DNA of 51,962 nucleotides from Beroe ovata (GCA_946803715.1 CAMPET010000354.1:5066-57027), one strand, 5' to 3'; counted from the stretch's first letter, positions 1 to 11,410 are shown. Translations and numbers: made by a program. The notes: a model not told the origin generated them from the sequence alone.

Positions 1-112
1 TTACCACACCACTAATCACACCACGTCACCACACCACTGATCACACCCCGTTACCACACCACTGATAACACCACGTTACCACACCACGTTAATCACACCA
101 CGTTACCACCCG
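1..112. repeat. Short-period minisatellite at the window edge
   Basis: Imperfect tandem units of about 25 bases built from ACCACACCACTGATCACACC and CACGTTACC variants run from the window edge into the intron just before the kinesin exon. The array probably continues to the left. No coding potential is seen in it. Confidence 0.75.
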
Positions 113-129
113 GCAGGTAATCATAGCAG

Positions 130-435
130 TGGCAGATAGAAAGAGAGAACATGTCCCGTTTAGACAGAGCAAGCTGACACACGTGCTCAAGGATTCTATT
201 GGTGGGAACTGTAATACTGTCATGGTTGCCAATATCTGGGGAGAGGCAGCACAGCTAGAGGAAACGGTAATTGTCATCCTGTCTTGAGATCTGTAACGGT
301 TAAACTACCGGTGAACTAGGTAATTCCTACCCGCTCTGAGAAACCTCATTCTTTCAGATATCAACCCTGAGATTTGGTACTAGGATGATGTGCGTTTCCA
401 ATGAACCGATGCAGAATGTTCACTTTGACCCTGCT
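130..435 (+). CDS. KIF9: Kinesin-9 (KIF9-like) motor domain, two internal exons (partial)
   Basis: Two exons, 130-266 and 358-435, are seen with AG acceptors and GT donors; the junction between them is phase 0. The first encodes the end of the kinesin motor core, with HVPFRQSKLTHVLKDSIGG followed by NCNTVMVANIWGEAAQLEET. This is the microtubule-binding alpha-4/alpha-5 region and the kinesin family signature around SKLTxxLxDSLGG. The second (ISTLRFGTRMM...) is the last motor helix leading to the neck. The variant 'GEAAQLEET' and the preceding 'DRKREHVPFRQ' resemble kinesin-9 more than other kinesins. KIF9-type motors act in cilia and flagella, so the family suggests a ciliated organism. Upstream exons lie outside the window and no downstream coiled-coil exon was found before the annexin gene, so the gene is partial or crosses a gap. 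Motor identity is firm; the subfamily is a family-resemblance call. Confidence 0.82.
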
Positions 436-2172
436 GTAAGCACTGATCATTCTCTCATTATATACAGCAGTTCATTATTGTATGCCCGGTTATGAGATAG
501 CATTGTCCGGAAACGATAATCGATATCCATTATCTCATTATCCAAGCAAATTCACTCACTATCATACTGTATACCGCCCGTATACCTCTTTTTACTCTGG
601 TGTTGTTCGTATCTTACTCTGATATATTGCGAGGTTTGTTGTACTAGGATATCATGCTTCACGATCTTGCCCCAATACTTGTCTCGAAAGTGATACATGA
701 CTATGATGTGAGTGCTAATATGTTGGTGTTAGTCATACTTCAATGAATCGAAACCATTTCAATGTCTCATTGTTGGTCGATCACTTCTTAGCATTCGGTT
801 TAGCTTGTATTGGCTGTTGAACAGCCAATTATGTTTCCATGACAGTTTATAGCTATCCTNGCGCGCGCGGCTTGCATCAGCGGTCTAGCATCGCCAGACA
901 AGCGCCAAGCACGCGCGAAACGAAATTCTCGACAGGGGCTATAACGGCATATAATAACACGGACAGTCGAACAACAAGACCGGGATATAAAACATCGCAT
1001 CTGGCATTGACATGGACATAGCTTGGAGCGCAATGGCGAAGCAATCAGCAAGCCGCTTGTAGGATCCCCCGATCCCATCTTACCCTTGCTGCGCTGGCGG
1101 GATTTTATCGGTTATCCCTGGGCAAGGGCGGAATGAAAATTGCGCGCACCGACGGTAGGGTAAAATCCTACAAGCGAGCCACAAAATGCAAAACGGCGAG
1201 GCGCGAGCCTGTTTCGGCTTTCGATGAAGGCGCGCGCGCCGCGCGCGAGAAACAGAGGTCAGATAAAATCTGACAATGACACGGTATATCATCGATAGAC
1301 AAGCAATGATGCTGAACACTCGATTTGAGATTGATGCGAATGTTTGCACCTAGACTGAATTCGGACCGACCAAATACAAATACAATCACAAATACAATGA
1401 AAATAGAAAGTACACTATTCCAGTAACATGCTGAAGTGGATGATGATATTATTATCTACCTTGCTTGCTGTAAATGATGTGGTTGCATGATAACTCAACC
1501 TGATTTTATTGCTTCATATCATGAGATGAATGTGTCGCAACTCATTCAAACTGGAACCACTACAAGTCTCTCAATGAATTTATATTATTTAATATTGAAT
1601 CCTAAGCACTCTCCAAAATGCCTGACACACATAGCAAAATTTTGCTTTTTTGAGGTAGCAGAAATCTAATGTCAAATTTCATCCGAAGTTTCAGGACCTT
1701 GCTTTTTCAGGAGAGGTCAAAGGTACCATGGCTGAGTGTTAGGGTATGGGTTGGAGTAACTGTCAGGGTGAGATTTTAGGCAACTGTTATGGTAAGGGTA
1801 GGTTTTCATGTTAGTGGTATATACAGGATAAGGGTCTATAACCTAGTCACCTAACATGGTTATTAATTGCCCTATTTTTGATTGCCTTAACCTGCACTTT
1901 GCTGATTATCAGATTTTGTAAGTGAGGTTCTGCTTCCATTTGATATCAGAATTCTGCTACCAAAATCATGCAGAGATAGCAGGACTCTGCAATGTTTGTT
2001 GGGCTATTTGGAGGCTGCTAAATCATAATTCATCGGTTATCTATTTGTTCAATTGGCACGAGAGCTGAGTGGTGAAGTTGATTATATGTTCCTGATCATT
2101 CATTCACAAAGTTGTCAATATTTAGTGAAGAAGAAACTAGTTCATATGATTCATTATAAAGAGTCTTGAGAG
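436..2172. other. Non-coding stretch with a CpG-rich repeat block
   Basis: No convincing exon was found. Positions about 860-1290 form a CpG-rich block (runs of CGCGCG, single n at 860). It shares long stretches with 28.9-29.6 kb and 12.3-12.7 kb, including a 'CATCAGCGGTCTAGCATCGC' segment and an end reading AGGTCAGATAAAATCTGACA. This is a dispersed repeat family. The rest is AT-rich with no recognised feature; it may be intron of the kinesin gene or 5' flank of the annexin. Confidence 0.5.
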
Positions 2173-3280
2173 ATGGTAAGTGATTTTTTCATGTTTAATG
2201 AACATGGCACTGCTGACCTATGAAAGTAATATGCTTATTTTGATTATCTTTCAGGTAAGCAGTGGAACAATCAAAGAAGACACTAATTTTGATGTACAAT
2301 CTGATGTTAGCAAAATTCGTGCTGCTCTTAAGGAGGGTATAGGTATGTTTCCACAACAAACAATAGATAGTGTACAGTGCATTTTCCATGGTGGAAGACT
2401 TAGCAATTTATGCTGGTGTCCATGAAACAATATTATACAACATTCAACAGTAACCCAATGAAAATGCAACAGTTCAACAAGCACCCAAGTCCCAAAATTG
2501 AGACGACACAATAACACAACATTAATGCAGAAATTACAGCACTATAATGAAACAGTCTGTTTTTCCTGCAAGCAATAGTAGAATTAAGACCACATTAATG
2601 CATGTTGCAACAAGCAACCAGGGAAAAAACAAGAATGCCTTATGTAGTTCCAAGCTTGGAATCACATGTTAGGAGAGGAACTGGCTGGATTATCTTGACC
2701 CTACTCTGTAACTGCAATCGTAATCCTAACATGAAATTTAGCCATTCTCAACAGCTAGTGGCTGCAATTCCTGCCCTTACAGTGTTATAAGTTTTTAGGT
2801 AAGCACAGGCAATAGTGTAACCAGGGATGCCACGAATATACGTTAAGGAACTAGCCCCAATCAGAGAAAAAGTAGCTGCAGCCCCCAACATACTGCTACA
2901 TAATACATATTCCTCTCATTGAGCAATGGGTCACTGGACTGGGGCACCCTGTGCACAAAAGTTGAGCAGGAGTTCTTCTCCATCATAGTCATGCATCCCT
3001 GAAATAGGGCTCCCCATTCCGATCCTACAATATCGTGGACCTCTCCTGGACCATCCAGCAGTTGTAGTAGACTGTTGTAGTAGTCGTTTCAGAACCTGAG
3101 CCGATACATGGGCTCAATGTTTGCCTTGTCAAAACTTGAGAGTAGGCCGGAATAATAACACAACTCATTTCCTCAGGTCAGTGTACCACAATGGAGAATA
3201 CAATTGCTCAGATATTGGTGCAAAGATCGAACAATCAGAGACAAGTCATAGACCAACAGTATCGATCTGAATTCAACACT
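2173..3280 (+). CDS. Annexin, first three coding exons (partial)
   Basis: A start ATG (2173-2175) sits directly on a GTAAGT donor. Exon 2 (2255-2342) encodes VSSGTIKEDTNFDVQSDVSK then IRAALKEGI, which matches the annexin N-terminus (GTI..NFD...DA..LRKAMKGIGTDE). Exon 3 (3177-3280) encodes TMENTIAQILVQRSNNQRQV then IDQQYRSEFNT, the canonical annexin repeat 1 helix B-C region ('I..L..RSN.QRQ.I...Y'). It ends at a GTATGT donor where annexin genes commonly have an intron. Phases are 0, 1 and 0, all consistent. Annexins bind anionic membranes in a calcium-dependent way. The usual calcium loop (GxGTD) reads GIG-Q here, with a few extra residues, so the type II calcium site of repeat 1 may be changed or the acceptor slightly misplaced. 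Repeats 2-4 were not found; a single n at 3312 just after exon 3 may mark a gap. Confidence 0.8.
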
Positions 3281-3639
3281 GTATGTAGTGAGTTGGAAGA
3301 TATGTATTACTNTGTGTATTTAAAATGCCTTGATTCCTTACACCTGCTCTGTAAACTTGTTCTTTCAAGTGTAAAAACAAAAATGTTCAGAAATGCCCCT
3401 GCAAATATTTTGTGGGGCAAATCTGAACAAAACTCAAAATATCTAGAAAATGAATAAAACATTCAAAATTTTGGCCGTTCAATTGTGTTGTACACCAAAA
3501 AAGGAGTTGTGGAATTTTGGGGTAGGAGTTTTCAACCTTTTTGGTGTGACCGTGCTCATGGCATTTAGGTCAACTTGTTCCATAATGCCCCCACCCACTT
3601 ATCACAATACTTAACAGTAATGAATGCTGATTATATTTA

Positions 3640-4800
3640 AGATATCTGAGATGAATCGGAAGAAGCAAGGATTATGATTGATGACAAGCAAAGCTCTGAG
3701 TGAAAGCATGTCACGACGGGAAGTGATGAGGGGAGAGAAGTTGGATAAGGAAAAGCCATACACACCAACACATATTCGTTGACTCTGTCGACAGATGTGC
3801 TCTTCAGTCTGCCTGAAACTGTGAAATTATGCAATATGTACCACTGATAATATACCAAGTCAAGAAACGTCGAGTATTGAACAATCACCTTGAAACCAAG
3901 ATTTGTAGCACTGATGAAGTTGAAGGGTTGATGTTTCTTTAAGGACATCCATCTCTCTCATCTGTGTTCCTGTGTCTTGGATAGGGACTGAGGAGGAGGG
4001 GAGAATTAGTTGATGAGGGACTGACGGAGGGGCAATGTTAGATGAGGAGGGAGGGCCAGGGGAGAATATGTTTGAGGAGAGAGGGGAGAAATGGGATAGG
4101 GAAGGAGGGGAGAAGTTCTGAAGTTTGATGAGGAGAGAGGGGAAGAGCTGAATGAGGAGAGAGGGTAGAAGTTCTGAAGTTGGATGAGGAGGGGGAGAGG
4201 AGAGAGGGGAGAAGTTGGATGAGGATACTGGGGAGAAGCGGGATGAGACATGTTAGATGAGGAGGGAGGGGAGATATCATCTGTGTTTCTGTGTCTTGGA
4301 TAGGGACTGAGGAGGAGGGGAGAATTAGTTGATGAGGGACTGACGGATGTGACATGTTAGATGAAGAGGGAGGGGAGATGTTAGATGAGGAGGGAGGGGG
4401 AGTTTGATGAGGAGAGAGGGAGCTAGGGAAAAGCTGGATGATGAGAGAGGAGAGAAGCTCTGACATTGGATGAGGAAAGAGGGGGAGCTGAAGGAGGAGA
4501 GAGGGGAGAAGTTGGATAAGAAGAGAGGGGAGAAGTTCTGAAGTTGGATAATGAGAGATGTAGGGAGCTAGATGAGGAGAGAGGGGAGAAGTTGGCTGAG
4601 GAGAGAGGGGTTAGTTCTGAAGATGGATGAGGAGTGAAGGGAAATGTTGGTCGAGGAGGAAGGGAAAAGCTCCGAAATCAAATGGGTTAACAGTGGAGAG
4701 GTTGAATGAAAGAGGGGAGAATTTGGTGGAGGAGAGAGGGTAAAGTGGGATGAGGAGGAAGAGGGGAAGTTCTGAGTCCATGTAGGCATTTGGAATTCAA
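3640..4800. repeat. Dispersed repeat with a GA-rich minisatellite core
   Basis: Positions 3640-3960 are a unique-looking arm. Positions 3960-4790 are a polypurine minisatellite of units like 'GATGAGGAGAGAGGGGAGAA' and 'GTTCTGAAGTTGGATGAGGA'. The segment around 3960-4025 (GTCTTGGATAGGGACTGAGG...) recurs at 4290-4350. The same arm and core occur in reverse complement at 10849-11410. Long ORFs here are low-complexity (Ser/Pro/Leu-rich) and not genes. Confidence 0.85.
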
Positions 4801-5719
4801 TTAAAATGCGGTTTTGGTAAAACAAATCAGCAAATTTATCAGCAAATAAGTCACACAATGAAATCTGATCGTACTCGTAGTAGTATGCAAGTGAAAAGTC
4901 CCCAGGGGAGCCATCACGCCTCAAACTGGCATTAAACGTCGCTCAAAGATGATGATCACATAGTCTGAGAAAAAATCTTTTTGAATACCTCACATAAAGA
5001 TTTTTTGAAACGAGGAGTCAGCAGTCGAATATTCGAATAGTCATGATGGGTCTAAATTGTCAAGAAAATTGACCAATGTTTTTCACAACTCGATCTTGGT
5101 TGTGTCAAAAATAAGTAAATATGTACATTAGCCAGTAAATACGGCGGCATGCAGCACCTAACCCCACCAATCCTGCCAATTCCTGCCTAATCCCACATAT
5201 GCCGATGCGAGATAAGGCGGGGTTAGACGGAAATTGGCGAGGCTATAAACTGTGCCTCGTGGTATATGTGAAGCAACACTCGAATCAAGAACTCCGTTAC
5301 AGTTTGGACAGTAGCTCTTTTACTGTATGACTTAACTCAATACATACAAATATTACTGCTTACTTTTCGACTGTTGCGCCTTGCCTGTTGTGTTTCAGTC
5401 TTGTAGTCTTATTCAATAGTCTTATTCGATAGACTTAGAATATAAACAGTCAATTATCATAAAAATGTTTATTTCCCCAACATCAGATAGGTACATCTGC
5501 ATGGAAACCTCACGATCATGGCGATAAGACTGCTTCATCTAATGTTCTTCATCTGAAAAATAACTCTCGTAGTAATGAAGTCAACATCTATCTCGACTTT
5601 GAATATATTATTTGAATCTGTTGCCCAAAGGAACAACGAAGAAAAGAAAAAATTATTCATTTTTAAAAAGTGGCCATAGATTACCTCATTTTGAATGCCT
5701 CAGGATAGGATTAACGTAA

Positions 5720-5838
5720 TTAAAGTAATAGTGCAGCTGCGTCCTTGTTTTGTCTCTGCTGCTTACGGGATCTTGAACTGGATTCACAGCTAGACTGTGA
5801 CCGAATGTTTCTTGTGGAACGCTCTCGATCAGCTTCAA
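5720..5838 (-). other. Possible terminal exon of an unrecognised minus-strand gene
   Basis: Reading minus, an acceptor-like TTTTATCTATCAG is followed by an open frame to a TAA. The predicted residues are charged and Ser/Arg/Gln-rich (IEADRERSTRNIRSQSS...SRSRKQQRQNK...). It resembles an RS-type tail, but no upstream exon was recognised and the neighbouring sequence is satellite. Low confidence; it may be chance. Confidence 0.2.
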
Positions 5839-6565
5839 TCTGATAGATAAAATTTGTCACGCTACAAGCTACCAAAATGGTTTCATAAAAACGCACAGTT
5901 CTATTGTCATTCATCACTGTACTGAGTACTCGGATCTCGGTAATAGAAAGCATGGAAACAATTGAAATTATTAGCTTATTTGTGAGCAGATTCGTGAGTT
6001 CCAAAGGCATGTAGGTACTCCAATTGTTGCTCTAGATGACCTAAAAGACATAGAAACACTAAGAATTAAGATCGGATCACTTCAGAAGTCTGAGAGAGTT
6101 TCTTGTAAAAGTGGAGCAAACTTGCCGCAAAATGGGGAAAATGGAACAAACTTGCCGCAATGTGGGGGCAAGCGGTAGAGGCCATTGCTGGACTTCAAAT
6201 GAGTTTCTAATGGTCCCAATGTCTTGTAGAGGGATTGAATTTATGGGAATGATGTCTTTTGTGGGTCCATTGGCCTACTGGGTGCCACCAGATGGCCACC
6301 AAGGCCACCCTTTAGCGCCACCCTTTAGCGCAATTTCCGCTTATTTGCGAGCAGATTCGTGAGTTCCAAAGGCATGTAGGTACTCAAAATGTTGCTCTAG
6401 ATGACCTAGAAGACATAGGAACACTAAGAATTCAGATCGGATCACTTCAGAAGGTCTGAGAGAGTTTCTTGTAAAAGTGGAACAAACTTGCCGCAAAACG
6501 GGGAACACCTAAATTGTCACACCTCACACTCATGGTGACACCAGTAACACCTTTACTGTCACAAT

Positions 6566-7238
6566 TTACACCAGTGGCACTAGCATTGATACTTGAAATC
6601 TCTTCCCTAGATAATTAAGTTCCATGTCATCCCGCAACCTCTCACGGTACTGTCTCTGTTTACCTGCGGTTACTGCCTTTCTCACAGCATCGAGCTCGTT
6701 CTGCAGTGGTCGTTTGGGACGACTCTCCTGAGGTTCTTGCTCCTCTTCACTCTCCATATGAACTTCGAATAGTACTGAATATATACCTTCTTCTTTTGTG
6801 GTCACCGGTTTCTGGTCTCAGTAGAATCTGAAACCCTTTCGCCGGGTCCCCAGAGGCCAACACCTGCTAGTCAACCCCAAGGACTCCCAAATATATACCA
6901 AAATAATATTAAACATAGGATAAGACTGCAACTAGACACCTGCAACTATATACCTTTATAGTGTGAGCTGACTGACACTCCATCAAGATGATATGGTATT
7001 TGGAATAAACTATCATCGATATTACTCACACTCTCTTTCTCCTCATCTGAATCAGGCAGAACATACTCATCTAACTCATCCCTCATTTCCTCCAAATTTT
7101 TCACCCCCCGACAAACTGGTGAACTACTACTAGTGGCAACAGTGACAGCACGGGGAACCGACCTGATGTTGTTTCTGGTGTTCACTCGCTGTCTCCTCAG
7201 CTCACTCATCAGCTGACCCCGCCGCTGCAGCTCTTCTT
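6566..7238 (-). CDS. Hypothetical charged coiled-coil protein, two exon-like segments
   Basis: Two minus-strand open segments look protein-like but are not recognised. The upstream one (7238-6954) follows a TTTTTGTCAG acceptor, encodes EELQRRGQLMSELRRQRVNT, then a Ser-rich stretch and an acidic patch (LDEYVLPDSDEEKES), and ends at AAAG/GTATAT. The downstream one (about 6811-6566) encodes ESEEEQEPQESRPKRPLQNE, then LDAVRKAVTAGKQRQYRERL and MELNYLGKRFQ before a stop. Composition (Glu/Arg/Gln heptad-like) suggests coiled coil. The simplest splice between the two does not keep frame, so the exon pairing is uncertain; they could be separate exons or a decayed gene. They lie inside the interruption of the satellite array. 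Confidence 0.35.
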
Positions 7239-7984
7239 CTGACAAAAACCCACTATACAACAACAGTGATGGAATGTTCGAGGGGATTTAAGAGTGCCCA
7301 TGTTGGAAAAAAAAGACTTAGCTACGATGCAGGTTTTCAATTGTAGCTCGACTTGGCAAATATTGCACTCTCTAGCCAGGACCTCACGCCTAGGCCATGG
7401 TGTTCTGAAAATGTGGCAGTACAGATAAAGGATGGAGGATATCATACTGCGTGGATCATGGCTAGAGTAGTCAACGATGTCATGAACACACAACGTTCAC
7501 TTGCCGGGATAATAATGATTGAATATGGCCTTACTATCATCTACTGTGGGGTGTGATACGGTAGAGGAAAGGCCACAGACAATAGATGTTGAATCGACAG
7601 GACCTATGTTGTCACATACAACCCAACCTTCTTCCCGTTCAATGAGCACAATGTTCCAAGATTATGTTCCGGTGTTATTGATCATATTGAATTCGAACAA
7701 ATTGGCTGGTTTCTCTTCTCAGTGAAGGACGCACAAGAATTCCTAAGAGTAAATGTAATTTTGTAAATGCAAATTTGTTCCACTTTCGGGGAAAGTGGTT
7801 GTGTGAACAGCAAGCATTGAGCGCTGGCGCGAACATCATTTCCATGGATAGTCGTAGGTATTGTGTGCAGGCACTCGAAAAGCACACTGCGCGACGCGCA
7901 AAAGGTTACGGTGCGCGGCTAATAGAGGTGAAAACACCACGGTTAGATAGAGTAAGGTTACAAGTTGGTGTGGGTAAGATGCCT

Positions 7985-8096
7985 TGGGGTTAGGGCTAGG
8001 GTTAGGGTTGGGTTTAGGGTTAGTGTTAGGGTTGGGTTGAGTGTAAGGGTTAGGGCTTGTCAGAGTTATGGGTTATGGTTGGGGTTAGGTTTAGGG
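7985..8096 (+). repeat. Degenerate TTAGGG-like tract
   Basis: About 110 bases of TAGGGTTAGGGTTGGGTTTA-type repeats, with many variants (TTAGGG, TTGGGT, TTAGTG). It ends exactly at a single n (8097), beyond which satellite sequence begins. It resembles metazoan telomere repeats, but the degeneracy fits an interstitial tract or a G-rich simple repeat. Confidence 0.7.
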
Positions 8097-9659
8097 NAAT
8101 GTCTTGTAGAGGGATTGAATTTATGGGAATGATGTCTTTTGTGGGTCCATTGGCCTTCTGGGTGCCACCAGATAGCCACCAAGACCACCCTTTAGCGCAA
8201 CCCTATTCCCCTTATTGACCATATGTAGGTTGATGACCTATATTGTATCACTTTAGAGGGTTTTCGGAAGAGTGGAACAAACTTGGGCCAGTGGGAACGA
8301 CAGCACTAGGTTGAAATTGAGCCCAATTGCACCNAGAGGGATTGAATTTATGGGAATGATGTCTTTTGAGGTCTATTGGCCTTCTGGGTGCCACCAGATA
8401 GCCACCAAGGCCACCATTTAGCGCAACCCTATTTCCGCTTATTTGCGAGCAGACTCGTGAGTTGCAAAGGCATGTAGGTACTCAAATTGTTGCTCTAGAT
8501 GGCCTAGAAGACTTAGAAACACTAAGAATTAAGATCAGATCACTTCAGAAGGTCTGAGAGAGTTTCTTGTAAAAGTGGAACAAACTTGCCGCAAAACGGG
8601 GAAAATGGAACAAACTTGCCGCAATTTGGGGGCAAGCGGTAGAGGCCATTGTTGGACTTCAATTGAGTTTCTAATGGTCCCAATGTCTTGTAGAGGGATT
8701 GAATTTATGGGAATGATGTCTTTTGAGGGTCCATTGGCCTTCTGGGTGCCACCAGATAGCCACCAAGGCCACCCTTTAGTGCAACCCTATTTCCGCTTAT
8801 TTGCGAGCAGATTCGTGAGTTCCAAAGGCATGCAGGTACTCAAATTGTTGCTCTAGATGACCTAGAAGACATAGGAACACTAAGAATCGAGGTCGGATCA
8901 CTTCAGAAGTTCTGAGAGAGTTTCTTGTAAAAGTGGAACATACTTGCTGCAAAATGGGGAAAATGGAATAAACTTGCCGCAAATTGGGGGCAAGCGGTAG
9001 AGGCCATTGTTGGACTTCAAATGAGTTTCTAATGGTCCCAATGTCTTGTAGAGGGATTGAATTTATGGGAATGATGTCTTTTGAGGGTCCATTGGCCTTC
9101 TGGGTGCCACCAGATAGCCACCAAGGCCACCCTTTAGTGCAACCCTATTTCCGCTTATTTGCGAGCAGATTCGTGAGTTCCAAAGGCATGCAGGTACTCA
9201 AATTGTTGCTCTAGATGACCTAGAAGACATAGGAACACTAAGAATCGAGGTCGGATCACTTCAGAAGTTCTGAGAGAGTTTCTTGTAAAAGTGGAACATA
9301 CTTGCTGCAAAATGGGGAAAATGGAATAAACTTGCCGCAAATTGGGGGCAAGCGGTAGAGGCCATTGTTGGACTTCAAATGAGTTTCTAATGGTCCCAAT
9401 GTCTTGTAGAGGGATTGAATTTATGGGAATGATGTCTTTTGAGGGTCCATTGGCCTTCTGGGTGCCACCAGATAGCCACCAAGACCACCCTTCAGCGCAA
9501 CCCTATTCCCCTTATTGACCGCTTGTAGGTAGATGACCTAGATTGGATCACTTCAGAGGGTTTTCGGAAGAGTGGAACAAACTTGGGCCTGTGGGAACGA
9601 AAGCACTAGGTTGAAATTGAGCCCAATTGCACCCAACTTACGCCCAATTCGTGCCCAAA

Positions 9660-10240
9660 TTGCCAACAAGGGACCGTTCACATATTACCTACGTAATCAG
9701 CCGAGGAGGGAGGGGGTTTCCAAATGATTACGCTTGATTACGGAGGGGGGAGGGGGGTATTGACCTTGATTACGTAATCAATACATTTTCAGAATTCTTG
9801 GCCCTCGACGCCTGTCAGACTGTAAGGCAAAAGTTTGACATGCATCATTTCCTCTGATTAGGCTTACATTATGTGTGTATACCTCTGGCGGATCACGTGG
9901 TATATCATGGTTGTGATTATCAAATCACGTGACACTTCAGCCGTGTGTAATGACCTCATTAAGCACTGGTTTGAAACAAGTTAAAACCACGTGGCTGAAT
10001 ATAACTGGCTGTATACAGGTTAGCACTCACTGTGCTCCCCTCTACCTAGCGTATACTCACTGTATAGGGACCGTCCACATATTACGTAATCAAAATTTCG
10101 GCATTTTTTACCCCCCTCCCCCCCTTCCGTTATCATCCGTAATCATGGCTTAAACCCCCCTCTCAGAAGGGAAATATTACGTAATCACGGGCCCAACCCC
10201 CCCCCCTTCTGACGGAAAGTCTGAAAGGGACAAAGGAATA
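9660..10240. mobile_element. Two element ends with GGGACCGT(T/C)CACATATTA and TTACGTAAT
   Basis: Near 9668 and 10068 the sequence reads GGGACCGTTCACATATTAC and GGGACCGTCCACATATTACG. Each is followed by TACGTAAT palindromes and long C or G runs (9700-9770; 10110-10205). The G-rich/TTACGTAAT pattern is what I associate with non-autonomous DNA-transposon termini in invertebrates. No transposase ORF lies between them. Confidence 0.5.
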
Positions 10241-10556
10241 TGATATTTGTATAGAGCTAGAGCCTTCTCCGGTGGATAACAAGCTAGATGGGGGACGGGG
10301 CAAAATGACTTTGGACTTGCTCTGCTGTCTGCTAGTGTTTAGATCCCTAGGTCGAGGGGCAACCTACAACATTTTGATCCAGGACTCGACAGACATGCCT
10401 GTAGGGTGTTCACAGACTTGCTTACACTCGCCCTATAGGCTGCTTTCTGCTTTGATTGCGTCGTATGCCGAGCATACGCTCAGTAGAAGGGAGCACAGTG
10501 AGTGCTAGCGATATACAGTGAGTATACGCTGACTAGAAGGGAGCACAGTGAGTGCT
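10021..10556. repeat. Inverted copies of a short TATACTCACTGTGCTCCC repeat
   Basis: Positions 10021-10065 carry AGCACTCACTGTGCTCCC and GCGTATACTCACTGTAT. The reverse complement occurs at least twice at 10465-10556, the last copy running into the 292-base N block. This looks like another tandem array that failed to assemble. Confidence 0.7.
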
Positions 10557-10848
10557 NNNNNNNNNNNNNNNNNNNNNNNNNNNNNNNNNNNNNNNNNNNN
10601 NNNNNNNNNNNNNNNNNNNNNNNNNNNNNNNNNNNNNNNNNNNNNNNNNNNNNNNNNNNNNNNNNNNNNNNNNNNNNNNNNNNNNNNNNNNNNNNNNNNN
10701 NNNNNNNNNNNNNNNNNNNNNNNNNNNNNNNNNNNNNNNNNNNNNNNNNNNNNNNNNNNNNNNNNNNNNNNNNNNNNNNNNNNNNNNNNNNNNNNNNNNN
10801 NNNNNNNNNNNNNNNNNNNNNNNNNNNNNNNNNNNNNNNNNNNNNNNN
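10557..10848. other. Assembly gap (292 N)
   Basis: A run of N flanked on the left by a short tandem repeat and on the right by CT-rich minisatellite, the likely causes of the gap. ORFs crossing it are artefacts. Confidence 0.99.
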
Positions 10849-11410
10849 CCCTCTCTCCTCATCCAACTTCACCCCTCTCTCCTCATTCGGCTCCCCCTCT
10901 CTCATCATCCAACTTCTCCCCTCCCTCCTTATCCATCTTCAGATCTTCTCCCCTCCCTCCTCAAACAAATTCTCCTCTCCCTCCTCATCTAACATCTCCC
11001 CTCCGTCAGTCCCTTAGCAACTAATTCTTATTTCTCCCCTCCTCCTCAGTCCCTATCCAAAACACAGGAAGACAGATGAGAGAGATGGACGTGCTTAAAG
11101 AAACTTTAACCCTTTATCACGTGTGCTACAAATTTTGGTTTCAAGGTAATTGTTCAATATTCGATGTTTCTTGGCTTGTTTTACATTCTTGTGATTATTG
11201 CATAATTTCAGAGTTTCAGGCAGACCGAAGAGCACATCTGTGGACAGAGTCAACGAATGTGTGTTGCTGTGTATGGCTTTTCCTTATCCGACTTCTCTCC
11301 CCTCATCAACTCCCGTCGTGACATGCTTTCACTCAGAGCTTTGCTTGTCATCAATCATATTCCTTGCTTCTTCTGATTCGTTTCGGATATTTAGAATAGT
11401 ATCATGATTC
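10849..11410. repeat. Inverted copy of the GA-rich minisatellite element
   Basis: CT-rich units (CTCCCCTCCCTCCTCATCCA type) at 10849-11065 are followed by an arm at 11075-11400. This arm is the reverse complement, with scattered substitutions, of 3640-3960; shared landmarks include CAATCATNNTCCTTGCTTCTTC, GTGACATGCTTTCACTCAGA and CAGGCAGACNGAAGAGCACA. It is a second family member in opposite orientation, about 6 kb from the first. Confidence 0.85.

Larger units (their letters stand above)
5980..9645. repeat. Tandem satellite of about 358 bp, interrupted
   Basis: A repeat unit containing 'GTGGAACAAACTTGCCGCAA', 'TAGAGGGATTGAATTTATGG' and 'GCCACCAGATAGCCACCAAG' recurs near 5985-6500, 8098-8330, 8335-8800, 8800-9160, 9160-9520 and 9520-9645. 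The 8797-8982 and 9155-9340 segments are identical in translation with a spacing of 358 bases. Small ORFs inside (for example 6111-6362, 8575-8856, 8984-9214) are the same satellite frame repeated and are not genes. The array is interrupted by unrelated DNA at about 6505-8097 and by single n's at 8097 and 8334, probably collapsed assembly. Confidence 0.9.

Noticed and set aside
89-277. 62-codon minus-strand frame
   Set aside because: Antisense of the kinesin exon, whose + strand translation is a clear family match.
4038-4924. Long minus-strand Ser/Pro/Leu-rich frames
   Set aside because: They follow the GA-rich minisatellite; low complexity and no splice or domain support.
10480-11024. Frames crossing the N block
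   Set aside because: They are open only because N's contain no stops.
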